Source: Anaeramoeba flamelloides (lineage: Eukaryota; Metamonada; Anaeramoebidae). Taken from it: DNA of 64,000 bases. The notes under the pieces were generated by a model, which did no database searches, was not told the DNA's origin, and saw only the letters and a program-made list of their open reading frames with translations. The number at the start of each line of letters is the position of its first letter. Position 1 is the stretch's first letter. Below, in pieces: positions 35,866-48,600 of the stretch. The translations under genes were made by a program, and so were the position numbers. The stretch lies in contig JANTQA010000029.1 of the NCBI GenBank assembly GCA_027625915.1, positions 496,001 through 560,000 on the forward strand. The letters run 5' to 3'.

Positions 35866-38356
35866 TGGTTCTTTGGATTTCTTTTGTTTCCTTCTGCAAC
35901 TAAAAAAGAAACACATTACATTCCAAATGCACTATTTTCTTTAATCAATTGTTGAATTAGTCATGCTCAATGAAAAAATTTCCTTTACTTTTAATTTTGG
36001 TTCTTTTATTTTTTTTTTTTATGATTTGTGCTATGAGGTAAACTACCAATCACCGTCACACCTATTCCATTTGTTCATTTTGATAATAAAATTAAAAACA
36101 TTTCAAAATATATTGTTTTGATTAATTCACTTTTTAATAGTTTTTTTATTGTTTGATCAGTGATTGTAATTCACAAATCAATTTTCATCACAAAAGAATT
36201 TCGGAAGAACTTGTTATATATATTTTAAGAGGGTCTCATTAAAAAGATCCTCAAATAAAAGTGACATAATCAGATATAAAGAATGTTTGAATCAAATTAT
36301 ATTTGTTAAAAGTTGACAATTTTTTTGAGGATCTTGATTTCTCCCAATTAAAAAGGGTAAATTCTCTACAGTATAGTTGCGGAAATCATAACGGGTCTGA
36401 AAATAGTCCAGGACATGATTTTTTATTGTTAATATTAATAAAATTGTTCTGGAATTTCATTTATTTAAAATCTATTCCATTTTATTTTTTGAAAAAATCA
36501 AATTTTTCGAATTATCACTCATCCACTAAATAGAATGATGATTAATTAAATTACTCTTGTTCAAAACAAGCATTCAACAACCAAAAAACAAGAATAAAAA
36601 TTATAATTTTCCAAACTCTAAGCAAAACCCTATGAAACGCCTTATTGTTTTTCAAAATAACAGATCTACTTTGGATATCAAAAAATTAATTGAGTGTTCT
36701 ATGGAGAAACTCTACTTTAGTGCACTTTAGGGTAGGTTTATTACTTAGATCATAAAAAAATTGGACTTTTATAAATACTTTTGAATTTAAATATATGCAA
36801 TTATTCCACAATTTTCAAAATATTTTCAATAAAAAATCATACAATTGAGCATTTTCAGGTCACTTATTCTTTTTGCACAATATGTGATATCTTTTTAAAA
36901 GTCCAACCATAATTCTTTCAAGGTTCAATATAATCCTTTAAAGATCTCAGAACATAAAACTTCAAAGACCTTTTAAGGGATTAGCGTCATCATAGATTTC
37001 TCTATTATCAAAGTATGTTGTTATTGGGTGTAAATGATATTAGTGTGCCATGGCTCAAATAGTTCTAAAAAATCTTTTATAAATCTTATTGCACAATAAA
37101 TTATTTCATTTTTTACTAAGGATCACAATTAAAAAAGTTTCATTTTGGAAATTATTTTTTTTAATTCCTTTTCCAAATCCCAAAATAAAAACCCAAAATA
37201 CAGTATTCTGGTGTTTAATAATTTAGATTTAGAACTTTGAAAAGTAACTATTTTTTTATTTTTTTAATTTCAAAGATTAACTCAATAATCATCAACATAA
37301 AAGCACAAAGACTGATTAGTTTTGTATGATTTTGATAAAGCTACTTGTATCATCAATATATTTCAAGGATTTGAGAAATCATTTGTCAAAAAAACTTTAT
37401 TCATTAATTATTTAATTTTTTAAAAAAAAACAAATTTTTTAGTAACTCATCTACATTTCACCACAAATTTAAGAAAGATATTTTGTGACTTTGAAGTCTG
37501 TATATTGATAATTCAACCTTTAAATATATGGCGAAATGCAGATTTTATTCTGAAATTGTTGGAATTTTTTTACTAATACAAGGATCATTTTAATTGATGA
37601 GATCAACAAATATTACTACTTGACTAATTGATTTTTTAGAGACATTTGAACCATGTAGAAATAATGTGTTTAACCCAATAACAACATTCTTTGATCCGAG
37701 GCTTCTCCTGGGTAGACGCTAATCCCTTAAGCTTTTTAATATTAAATTCAAAAACAGGTTTAATGTATTAAAGATCAAGAATTAAGAATAAAACATAATC
37801 AAGCCACTTCTTCACTTTTCGAAGAGTGCAAACAAATATTTACTTTATTCTTATGTTGGGTTTGATAAAGAGTACTTTTGAGAATTTGAACATTTTGAAG
37901 AGACTGAAAATTTATACTTTTGGCAATTAGAATTGGATAAAATTTTTTCAATTTTTCAATTTTAAAAAAGTTAAAGCTCAAATTTAGATTACACAAATAT
38001 CTGCCAATTGATCTCATTTCCTTAAATTATTATTAGGATTCAAAAAAAGAAATTCCAATTTTAGGTTTGCAAGTTTTCAAGTTTATTCCATGAAACTCCT
38101 TTTTTACAATTATAACAGATTAGTCTAAAACAAGAGGTTTAGTTTTTTAGATGATTAGAATCAACAAAGAAACATTTCTTTCAACATGGAAAAAATTTCC
38201 AAAAAATGCTTGAAAAACAAAAAAGCTCAGTTTATTTCGAAATACCCATTTAAGAAAAAAGAAAGTCCTTGAATTTGAATTTAAAAATTATTTCATTTTC
38301 CTTTTTTTTTTATTTTCCCAAAAGTTTTCTTTTTTTCTAAGAAATAATTCACAAAA
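35866..38356. other. Gene-free stretch between cofilin and the phosphatase
   Basis: It includes 36374-36770, a worn relative of the interior and one end of the TIR element at 19308-19789 (gaatgatgattaattaaatt, cttgttcaaaac, taggtttattactta landmarks), and otherwise A+T-rich DNA. A short less A+T-rich patch near 37685-37735 has no reading frame of note. Confidence 0.5.
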
Positions 38357-40298
38357 ATGGATCTTGATTGGTGTCTTGAAAAATTAACAAAAAACCCACC
38401 TGAAGTTCTTCCAGAACAAGTTGTTAAAGGAATTACAGAACAACTTAAAGAAGCACTTATTTATGAATCTAATGTTGCAATGGTGCAATCGCCAGTTTCT
38501 GTTGTTGGTGACCTTCATGGGTAAATTTTTTTTCTTTTTTTTTTCCCCTTTATGTTTTCAAAAATTTTTTATTTATTCTTTCTTTTTTTTTTTTATTTAT
38601 TTATTTTTTTTTTTTTATTTACAAATTTCCTGCAAACTTTTTTTTTTTACAAATTATTTCCTAAACAACTTCTGATATTTTTCCTTTTTTTTTTTTTTTT
38701 TTTCATAATTTGTTGAATTTCTTGAAAAAATTTTTTTTTAAAAATTAAAAACAGTCAATACTATGATCTTGTTGAACTTTTCCGTGTTGGTGGAGAATGT
38801 CCCGAAACAAATTATTTGTTTCTTGGTAATTATGTAGATCGTGGTTTCTATAGGTTTTTATTTTTTTTTTTTTTTTTTTTTTTCTTTTTTTTTACATCCA
38901 CCAAAAAAAATATTTATTTAGGAATTTTTTCTTTGTATAATTTATAGTGTCGAAACAATTTCTTTATTAGTTTGTTTAAAGTTACACTACCCAAGAAGAA
39001 TTACACTATTAAGAGGGTAAAATTTTTCTTTCTTCTTTCTTCTTTATTCGCTTGACATTCTCTATTTTTGTCTTTGTTTTTTCGTTTTCTGTTTAGTTTC
39101 CTTTTTGAAACAAAAAACATCTTCTTATTTCTCTTTTTATTCTGAAAATTTTTTTTTTTTTAATAATATCTTTTCCTAACTGTGTCACTAAACACAAACC
39201 AATTCTTTTCAAAAAAAAGAAATCATGAATCAAAAGGTGTAACACAAGTTTATGGCTTTTATAGTGAGTGTTTAAGAAAATATGGAAATGCTAATGTTTG
39301 GAAATATTTTACAGACATGTTTAATTACCTTCAACTTGCAGCACTAATTGACGAAAAAATCTTTTGTGTTCATGGTGGATTGTCCCCTTCTATCTCTTCA
39401 ATCAATCAAGTACATTATTTTATTTTTATACTTTTTTTTTTTTAGCTCTTGTAAAAACAATTTTACATATTTGTATTTTTCTTTTCGTTTTTATTCTTTT
39501 TTTCAATTTCTTTATCTTTTTCTTTTTCTTTTTCTTTTTCTTTTCCTCTCTGTTTTCTTTTTTGAAATTCTTCAAAACTATAATTATTAAAAAAATTACT
39601 CTGCTTACTTAACCATTTACCTAATAATTATAGATCAGAGTTCTTGATAGATTCCAGGAAATCCCACCTGAAGGAGCTCTAACGGATCTTGTTTGGTCTG
39701 ATCCAGATGCAGTTGAACAAGAAACCAAACCATCACCCCGTGGAGCAGGCCACATTTTTGGCTCACAACTTGTAGATAAATTTCTTCAAGACAATAAAAT
39801 TAATCATATTATTCGTTCAAACCAACTTTGTATGGATGGTCACCAGGTAATTAATCTTTTATTTTTTTTATTTTAAAAATACACCATTTCTTTTTTGGTA
39901 TTATAAAAACTTTAACTTCAAGAGCGAAAAAAAAAAAAAAAAAAAAAAAGAAAGGAAATTGATTTATTAGAATTGTTCTTTTTTTTCTTTAGTTTTATTA
40001 AAATCTTTCTTGGAATCAAATGAATTCAATATTAAATATTTTTCTCCACCGAATCTAAATTTTTTGTTTTTTTTTTTCTAAAATTCTTTAATAGGTTTTA
40101 TTTTCAGGAAAACTTATTACAATATGGTCGGCACCTAATTTCTGTTATCGTTGTGGAAATGTAGCATCAATATTAGAAGTATTCAAAGCCAATAATTCCT
40201 TTACTTTGAAATACAATACTTATACAGCAGCACCAGAAAACGAAAGAATTATACCTTCATTAGAAACAACAAAGGAAATTCCTGATTATTTTAAATAA
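38357..40298 (+). CDS. PP2A/PP4/PP6-type phosphatase catalytic subunit with altered active site
   Basis: Six exons: 38357-38520, 38755-38853, 38948-39016, 39220-39409, 39634-39846 and 40095-40298. Phases join and the product is 312 aa, the size of PP2Ac (309). Conserved blocks are GDLHG (51-55), VDRG (82-85), RGNHES (110-115), HGGLSP (162-167), WSDPD (195-199), PRGAG (209-213) and [10 protein letters not shown] near 260, the last marking the PP2A-like branch. Two of the six metal ligands are changed: the first Asp of GDYVDRG is Asn80 and the His of RAHQLV is Asn237. The general-acid His113 and Arg84/Arg210 remain. The C-terminus is DYFK, not DYFL, so the carboxyl-methylated leucine is gone. 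The frame is otherwise clean, so this looks like an expressed paralogue with weak or no metal-dependent activity that may still bind PP2A-family partners. That role is inference. Confidence 0.9.
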
Positions 40299-43200
40299 AT
40301 TAAAATCAGCAAATTAGAAATAAAATTTAAATAACTATTTATTTTCTATTAAATATTCTTTATTTAATTTTTAATCATGAGAAAGTGTAAGAAATCAATA
40401 ATGTTTTCTCAAACTAAACTGGAAAAGAATTCTTTTTAACCTAATTTAATTTTGATTTATTATTTTTTTTTTTTTTTGCTTTAATTAAACGAGAAGAAAG
40501 ATAACATTTATCTAAAAGAAAATTTTAAAAACAAATTACATTATTTTTTGAATAAATATATTCTTTAGAGTAAGTACAAATCTCAAAAAACTTAATTATT
40601 ATGAAATAATCTAAGAATTTAAAGTTTTTGTTTTCGAATTTAAAATTTCAAACCCTTATGTTAATTCTTTTAAAACACCCATCCTAAAGATCAAAGCTTT
40701 AAATAATATAATCTTTAAATTATTGTGATGAGAATTGTTATTAAATAATTGTTTACTCTCGTTATATTTTTCTTTATATATATTTGAAATAATAAACTAG
40801 ATTTGAAATTTCATCCTAATAAATACCAAAATATTTAATCTTTTTTAAATACCTTTCAAATAAGGTTTTTATCTTGATTAGGTTTTCAAGAAAGTATCAA
40901 ATATAAAGCCAAAATTTTCACTTTTTTTCGTTTTCGAAGAGGATCAGAAAAAAAATTTTTAATTTTCGTTGTATTTCATTGATTTTTATTATTCAAAGTA
41001 TTTTTGAAAAATAATTTTTTTTAATTTCTTTTTCAAGTACAATTAATTGCCACACTAGAATGCTAAGTTGATTTATTTGATCTATTTTGATACATGTTAA
41101 ATCATTTCCACTTTGCTTCTATTCCAGTATTTTGTTGTGATATTTTATAAAAAAGTTTAATGAAAACTTTAATAAATTAATTTTAAGGATACACCTCTAT
41201 TTATGAAATCAAATAAACCCCAGCGAAAATAAATAAACAAGAATGTTTTCTGATACAATTGAAAATCAAGAAAAAAGTGTAATTGTTGATTTCTGGAATT
41301 ATTCACTTACCCTATTTGAACTTACTCTAAAATTTAAAAAGAATAATATTAAAACAACGAAAAAAAAAAAAAGAAAAAAAAAAAAAAATACAAGATAAAA
41401 TCTAATCTTCAGATTGATCATTTTCTGTTAAAAATATTTTCGAATATTTTTAATTTGTAGAAAAAGTTCTAAAAAATAATTGTGTCCAGTGTTTTTTTTA
41501 ACTAAAGATGTATTAAAAATATAGAATTATTTTTCAATTTGTATTATCCATGATATTTTTATTACAAGTTAAATCCAATATGATAATAAGTTAGCATTCA
41601 ACGATTATTCCAAAAATATCAAGTATTGTCAATATAAATTTTCAACCCACCAACCAGTTATAAAACAAAAACCAATCAAAAAATATCTTTTTATCTTATA
41701 ATTAGTTTAATATCTTTCCGTTGATTACTTTTTCAAATAATTTTTTTTTTTTATTGATGGTTTATAAGTTTACTAAAGTATTATTTTACTAATTCAAAAT
41801 ATTTTTAAATTACCTATATTATTTTTTTCAATATTAACTAAAAATTAATTGATTACATATTGACCAGAAGACCAATATCATGAGTTATAAGTTAAATTCT
41901 ATGGAATAAAACCATATAATTCCAAATAATAGATATTTTTATCATTATCAAGAAATTGAAATAAAAATCATAAATTAATCCTGCCCATGATGAAAAAAAG
42001 AATTATTATGAATCAAAAGTATTTATCATAAATTAACAAAATATCGAATTTTAACGTTTGGGTATAATAATAGAATTGGTTATTTTTTGATTCTATTGTT
42101 ATGACATATTTTATTAAATTGATGATTTGAAGTTGAGTAAATATTGTAAAAAAAATATTAATTAATCAAAAAATAATTTAAATTGATCTAAAGAAGTTAT
42201 TTGTATTTGGAAAAATTGAAAATAATTATCTTGAAAATATTGAAGTTACTATTGCCAGATAAAAAAAATGATATTTATTCTTTTAATAAATTGTGAAAAA
42301 TTCCGTCCGAAAAAAGATCTTGGTATTTTAATTTCCTAACCAAAATTTTTTTAATAATAGTCAACAAATACTATCAAATAAAATGAATTACCTTTTAGAA
42401 GAAATGGCACTATTAAATAAAAATTTATATAACTGAATACCAATAAACCCTAAAATTCTCTTCTCTAAAATAAAATTCAAAAAAAAAGAAAAATTTATTT
42501 TTTTTTTTTTTTTGAGATCTCTAGAATAATTTTATTGTATGAACGATTGTTGATATAATTATACAAAAATAAATGTAAATTATTATCGGAATAATATTGA
42601 AAAAATTAACCTGAATCGATTTATTCTTATACCCGAAAAAATAATTTCCATAAAAAGATCAAATAAATTTCTTCAAATTTATTTTTTTTTTAAATCCTTT
42701 TTTATAACTTTTTTATCTTTATTAGGTTTGAATCCACATTGAACAATAATTTCATATATTGAATTCTATTTTTGATTGGATTGATATTGATTGTTTATAT
42801 TATTAAAATTAAATTATTTGTAAATATTTGACCAAGACACTTAAATGTTATAATTTTGAATAAAAGAAAATTTAAAATTAAAGTAAAAAATACAGTAATT
42901 CAGTTACACCTAAGATTAATCTAAGTCACCTTATTTATAAAATTCTTAAATAATAATAATAATAATTTTATTTGTAATAAATTTTATTATTATTTTTTTT
43001 GAAATTTTAAAAACCAATAGAAACAAAAAATTATACTTTATCTGTCTTTATAATATCTATTTTATTATTTTCATTTTCATAATTTAATTTAATCATATTT
43101 ATAGTAATTAAAGAATTATATACATAAATACCAACACCCGCAATTTTGAGGATATAATTGAAATTTTTAAATAAATACACAATAAAACTCAATTAGTTTA

Positions 43201-45672
43201 GAAAATATTATTGTTCAAATAATCTTGAAAAACTTTGGTAAATAATAATAGGTCTATAATTTTAAATAAAAACCCCATTTCAACTTTTTTAAATATAGAC
43301 AATTGATCTTTTTAACACTTATTTAACATTATTCTTCATCAGAATTTTTTGAAGCATTATATAGAAATATTCTGGATTGCCAAAAAAACATATTTTTTAT
43401 AATTTTTATTCACAATTTGTTCAAATCCTTGTTATTTTGACCATTAACAATATATTTTATAGATAAATGGGTTTTACTTCAATCGTTCAAAGAAGTCCCG
43501 GTGGAATTGTTGAAGAAAAGTGAAATAGAAACTAGTTCCATCATTATCTGAAAACAAAAAATTATGAACAAAATGACCCAATATACTATTACAAAAAATA
43601 AAACCAGACCCAAATTACCCTGTACCACACAAACATAAATTCAAATCAATTTTCAATAACTTGGTATATTTTTATTATTTATTTTTTTAAAATATTTATT
43701 ATTTTTTTATTCTCAATTTTTTCCAAATTTTTATTTATTTATTTAAAAAAATAAATCATATTTTAGAAAACTAAATTAAGTATCAAAAACTTCAAATGGC
43801 TATTAATAGACAATATATACTTATCCAATCTTAGAATTAAAAAAAAAAAAAAAAAAAAGCAAATAGTGACTTCAAAATACACTCTTTAAAATATTAAAGT
43901 TTAATTTTTTATTTACCCCTTAACAATAAATCCGAATAAACTGATTTTCAAGAACTTATCATTTCATTTTGAAGAAAAATAAAAAAATACATAGTAACTA
44001 ATACATTTTTTACTATTTTATCAATTGTATCGGATTGATTTTTAATAATAAAAATTGGATAAAGAACTGAATTTTTTCTCAAACTTATACAATTTAATGA
44101 ATAAGTTCTCTATGACAATAGGGCAAAAATTTCATCTATGTTATTGGTGCTATTCTCTACTTACAAATTTTGTAGATCCCAATTGTCAAAAAATTCTAAT
44201 CAACTAAGAAAAAGAAGTAAAGAAATTTTTTTTAGAGAAATCAAATTTTTTTTTTTTTTGATTTTTTATGAAAAAGAAAACTTTCACTTCGGTTTATTTC
44301 TTGCATTATAAACAGTTTTAATATTTTTTTATTATTATTTTCATTATTATTACAGAATAATAATTCTTTGTTACAAGGAATATTAATAGAATTTGTTTTT
44401 TTTTCTATTTTTTGGGATAATACTTTTGGTTAACCAAAAAAATTGATTTATTCAACTTATTGAAAAATATTTATATTTTTTAAGAAACACAATTATACCC
44501 CTTAAAGTTATTAATTCATAATACTCAGAAACTCTGTTTTTTTAAAAGGCAAAATCATATTTTTCAAAATTATATTAACAAGAAGATATTTGTAAATTTT
44601 GTAATTTTATCCTCAAAATTCAAAAACAATTTTTTTCTGCCAAAAATGCTTTAAATTGTTATAAGGATTCTTGTCAATAAAACAAAACAATTTGTGAAAA
44701 AAAATTTTCAAAAGTGACAATTTGTTAACAATTTTTTTTACATTTTTTGAAAATCACAAAATTATTTTTTTAAACATTTGAGAATAAAAAATTTTTGCTT
44801 AATAGAACAAAATTTCATTGATAAACTTTCTAAAGCGGGAATCAAAATTCCAGTTACTTAATCACCAATAACCACACTTATTTTTATTAGCTGAGATTAA
44901 ATTGAAATATAAATCAAAGTAAAATAATAACAAAATTAAAATTTGCTTCTCAAAATCAATACTTTCCAACATAAAAAGAAAAATATGTTTTCCCATTTTC
45001 AAGAATTAACTTAATTCTTAATAAAATACTAGGTTACTTTTTTTTGTTTTATATTGGAAACAGGTAAATTTTGAATTTCAAAAATAGACTCAAATCAATA
45101 AATTGTTTAAATGAGGTTAACTCGTCCATTTCATAAGTCGAAACACAAATTACAAAAAAAAAAATCTTTTCAAGATCTTATTAAGATTTCATTTTATTTT
45201 CAAAAATGACTACTCCCTTAATACGTTTTTTATCACAATTATTTTTTTAAAAAGGTAGTTGAAAGTCCTCCAAAATCTTGTTGATTTCTTGTTACACCCC
45301 TCGTAAAATTGGTCAAATCATCGAAAAATCTGTTCATCGAAACTAATTTTTTACAATACATTTTCTTTTTCAATTTTGTAGTAATTTAACCTGTTTTTTT
45401 TTTACGAAATTTATTTACTGTTAATATTTTTTAAATAGATCCTTAACACTTTTTTTCTTACATATGAGAGAAAAAAACATATTTTTTTTGCTGTCCAATA
45501 AAAATAAAAAAAGATTAAAATTTATTAAATTTATTTTTTTGAGAAATTTATTATTTTTTCAGTACTGAACAAATTTTTTTTTTTTTTGATGTATTTATAT
45601 TTTTTTTTAATTATTAATAAATACTATTTGAAAAATTATATTTGTTTAGGAAATAATTATTTCAATAATATA
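40299..45672. other. Five kilobases of gene-free A+T-rich DNA
   Basis: No coding exon is recognisable. 43765-43935 belongs to the taaattaagtatcaaaaact repeat found also at 47665-47835 and 60660-60815. 44150-45215 belongs to the repeats shared with 33400-34990 and 58515-60650. Poly-A runs at about 41360-41390 and 43840-43858 are further slippage tracts. Confidence 0.5.
44150..45215 (+). repeat. Large dispersed repeat, copy with contiguous blocks
   Basis: Its blocks match, in order, 58515-58770 (cttacaaattttgt, tcaaaaaattctgatc), then 60050-60650 (ttgatttattcaac, gttattaattcataat-type), and 33400-33670 plus 34770-34990. In the 58-60 kb copy about 1.2 kb of unrelated DNA interrupts the blocks. 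No ORF survives, so the family cannot be named. Confidence 0.5.
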
Positions 45673-48600
45673 TTATACAAAATAATCTTTTATATGATTT
45701 TCAATTATTGTTTTCATTACATCAGCAAATAATTTTTCAATCTATAATTTTTTTAATATTTTTGTTAATTTAGTTTATATAAAAGATATATCAATATATA
45801 TATATATATATAAATACAATAAAATTAAAAACGAATAAAATATTTAAAAATAATAAATACAAAAAACGAAAAAAAAAAAAAATAATAATTTACCAATTGA
45901 GTATCTGTACCACATGTAAAATGGTGATAAATTTTACGTTTTTTTTTATGTTTTTTTTTAATAAATTGTTTTTTAATATATTTTGAAGCCTCTTCAAAAT
46001 TGTTTTCACCAGTAAATTCTGGGAAACAATCTGATAAATTAGATCGAGTTAATGATTCTTTGAATAAATCGACTTTATTGAACATTAAAATTATTGGTGT
46101 TTTTTTAAAATATTGATTTGTTAGGGTTGACTCCCATAGCATTAATGTTTCATGCATTCTATTAATAGTATTATCTTCATATAATTTTTTTGCAAATTCA
46201 TTTATACCTATAACGAATATTAAGGAATCAACCCCTTCGAAATGATGAATCCACTTCCTTCGTTCATTTCTTTGACCACCAACATCAACCACTCTTTTAA
46301 TTTTGTTATTAAAATTTATAGCATTAACATAATAAAAGGATCATAAAATAAATTACAAAAAAATAAAAAAAAAAATATAAAATCCAAAATAATAAATAAA
46401 ATATTATTATGAGAAATGATTATTATTTGAAAAGTTCATGTTTTCTCAAAAAATAAATCTACAAACAAGAAAAAATAATAAAAAAAATGAAATTCTTACA
46501 CCCAAATTCTTTCTCCCACTTTAAAGCCAATTTCTTGGATGCCTGTTGTTGGAATTCTACAATTTAGAATATCAATATTATTAGGAGAATAGGTTGTATC
46601 AAAAATTCTTTCGACGTTATCTAAAAAGCTTTTAATATAAAGTAAAAAAAAAAAAAGTATGAAAATAAATAATAAATAGATTTTATAATATTGTTAGCTA
46701 AAGCTCATTCTGAAATATTTTTATCATTTTTTATTTTTTTTGTTTTCATTTTCATTTTTTCAAATTTCGTAATATGTTTAGATTTAATCTAAATATTTTT
46801 TTCCAATGATTGATATTAGGCTAAAGTTGTGCTCTTTTAAATAGAAAAGCTCAAAATAAAATTAGTTGGTGGTATCTAAACTTTGATTCGAACAATAACT
46901 GTTAATAGAATTTTTATAAATTTACCAATACATATTTTTATCTGGATCGCCTAGCTAAAGACCTAAAATTGGATGATATTGAAGGTATTGTTTGGGAAAA
47001 CATGGAGAAAATTGAAATAAAGAAAAAACTCCATCAAGCCCACATAAAATCAATACAAGATAAAGTCAATTCATCCAAAGGAGACGAAAACTGGAAACTT
47101 AAGAAATACCTAAAGATTAGCCAATTTCCCAGAAAACTTCAAAGAAAAACAGCCCTACTTAAACTGGAAATCATCAACTATATTATTCAAACTCAAATCC
47201 TTTTGTCATGGGTTGAATAGATACACATATAGATGGGAAAAGGGAGTAAATTTCAAATTATTCCCATGCTGTAACAAAAAAATTGATGAAATAAACCACT
47301 TTATTTGGGACTGTGAAAAATATGAGAGAACCAGATAACACTGGAAAAAACAAAACAAAAAAATCAAAATTTTTGGCTCTAAATATAATAGTCAAAAAAG
47401 GCACAGATGAATTATTGAGGAAAATGAACATAAAAGAAATCTCTGAAATCACCATAGAATATCTTCTGACCAACATGACTCAACACGCAATTAGGGAAAA
47501 AGAAGCTCAAGACAAAATAAAACCTATCAGCAAATTTATTTAAACCAGAAACTTTCAGTTCTCTCTAACAATTATTTTAAACCTCTTTATTTTTTTTTCA
47601 CTCTTCATTCTTTTCTTTCGATCATTTTATTCCCACTTCTTCATTTTTTAATCTTTCTTTTCAATTTTTTTAGAAAACTAAATTAAGATTCAAATACTTC
47701 TGATGACTGTATCTGTTTAGATACTCTTTTAATTAGAAGTCTCAAATTTAGTCACTTCAAAATTCTCTCTTTAACAGATTAGATGAGGTTTCATCTAAAC
47801 CTTAACAATAAATCCAATACTTTTTTTTGTTTTTCCCATCTCCAAAATTTTTGAAACATTATATTTTTTTGAATTAGAAGACACAAATGTAATCAATTCA
47901 AAATTCTCTCTTTTAACAGATCAAGTGTTTTTTAAAATTTAATCCTTACCAATAAATCATCACTCTATTTTTTTGTTTTGCTATCACCAAAAATTTTGAC
48001 TTTGTATTTTTTTATTTGTATTGATAATTATTTGTTTTCTGTTTGGCGAGTATTGTAATTTATAAACAAGTGTTAACATTTCAATTAGCGAATGGCTTTA
48101 ATTTAGTATTTCCCATATATAATTTATTTAATAAGATTTTTTTTTTTTTTTCAAAAATTGGTTTTTGTGTGTGTTAAAAATTTTGAATTGGTGTTTATTT
48201 GCCAAAAGTAAGGATATATCTTTAAAATTGTTTGATAAAGTGTTTGTAAAGTATCAAGAAAATAATTGATAAACTTTGATAGAACTCTTTTCAGTGCAAG
48301 ACTAAAATATTCCATGACACAGTTTTTTAAAACTACTTTATTTTTAGATTAATCTTTGATATTCATTTTTTTTTTAAAGTTATCCTTCAAGCTCAATAAT
48401 TTTAAAATTCAGAACATTTACTAACATGTTAAATAGATATTACTCTGTAATCATTAACAATTCAAATAAATTTTGACCTTCATGTTTAAAATACAAACAT
48501 TAAGAAAATTATAGAAAATATTGATCATTTTTTATGGGTCTGTCCTTCTTCCGATACAAACGATAGATTAATATTTCTAAAACAAATTAAAAGAAATAAA

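Noticed and set aside
39182-39612. Three overlapping plus-strand ORFs
   Set aside because: One is exon 4 of the phosphatase read into its flanking introns; the others are its out-of-frame shadows and T-rich intron.
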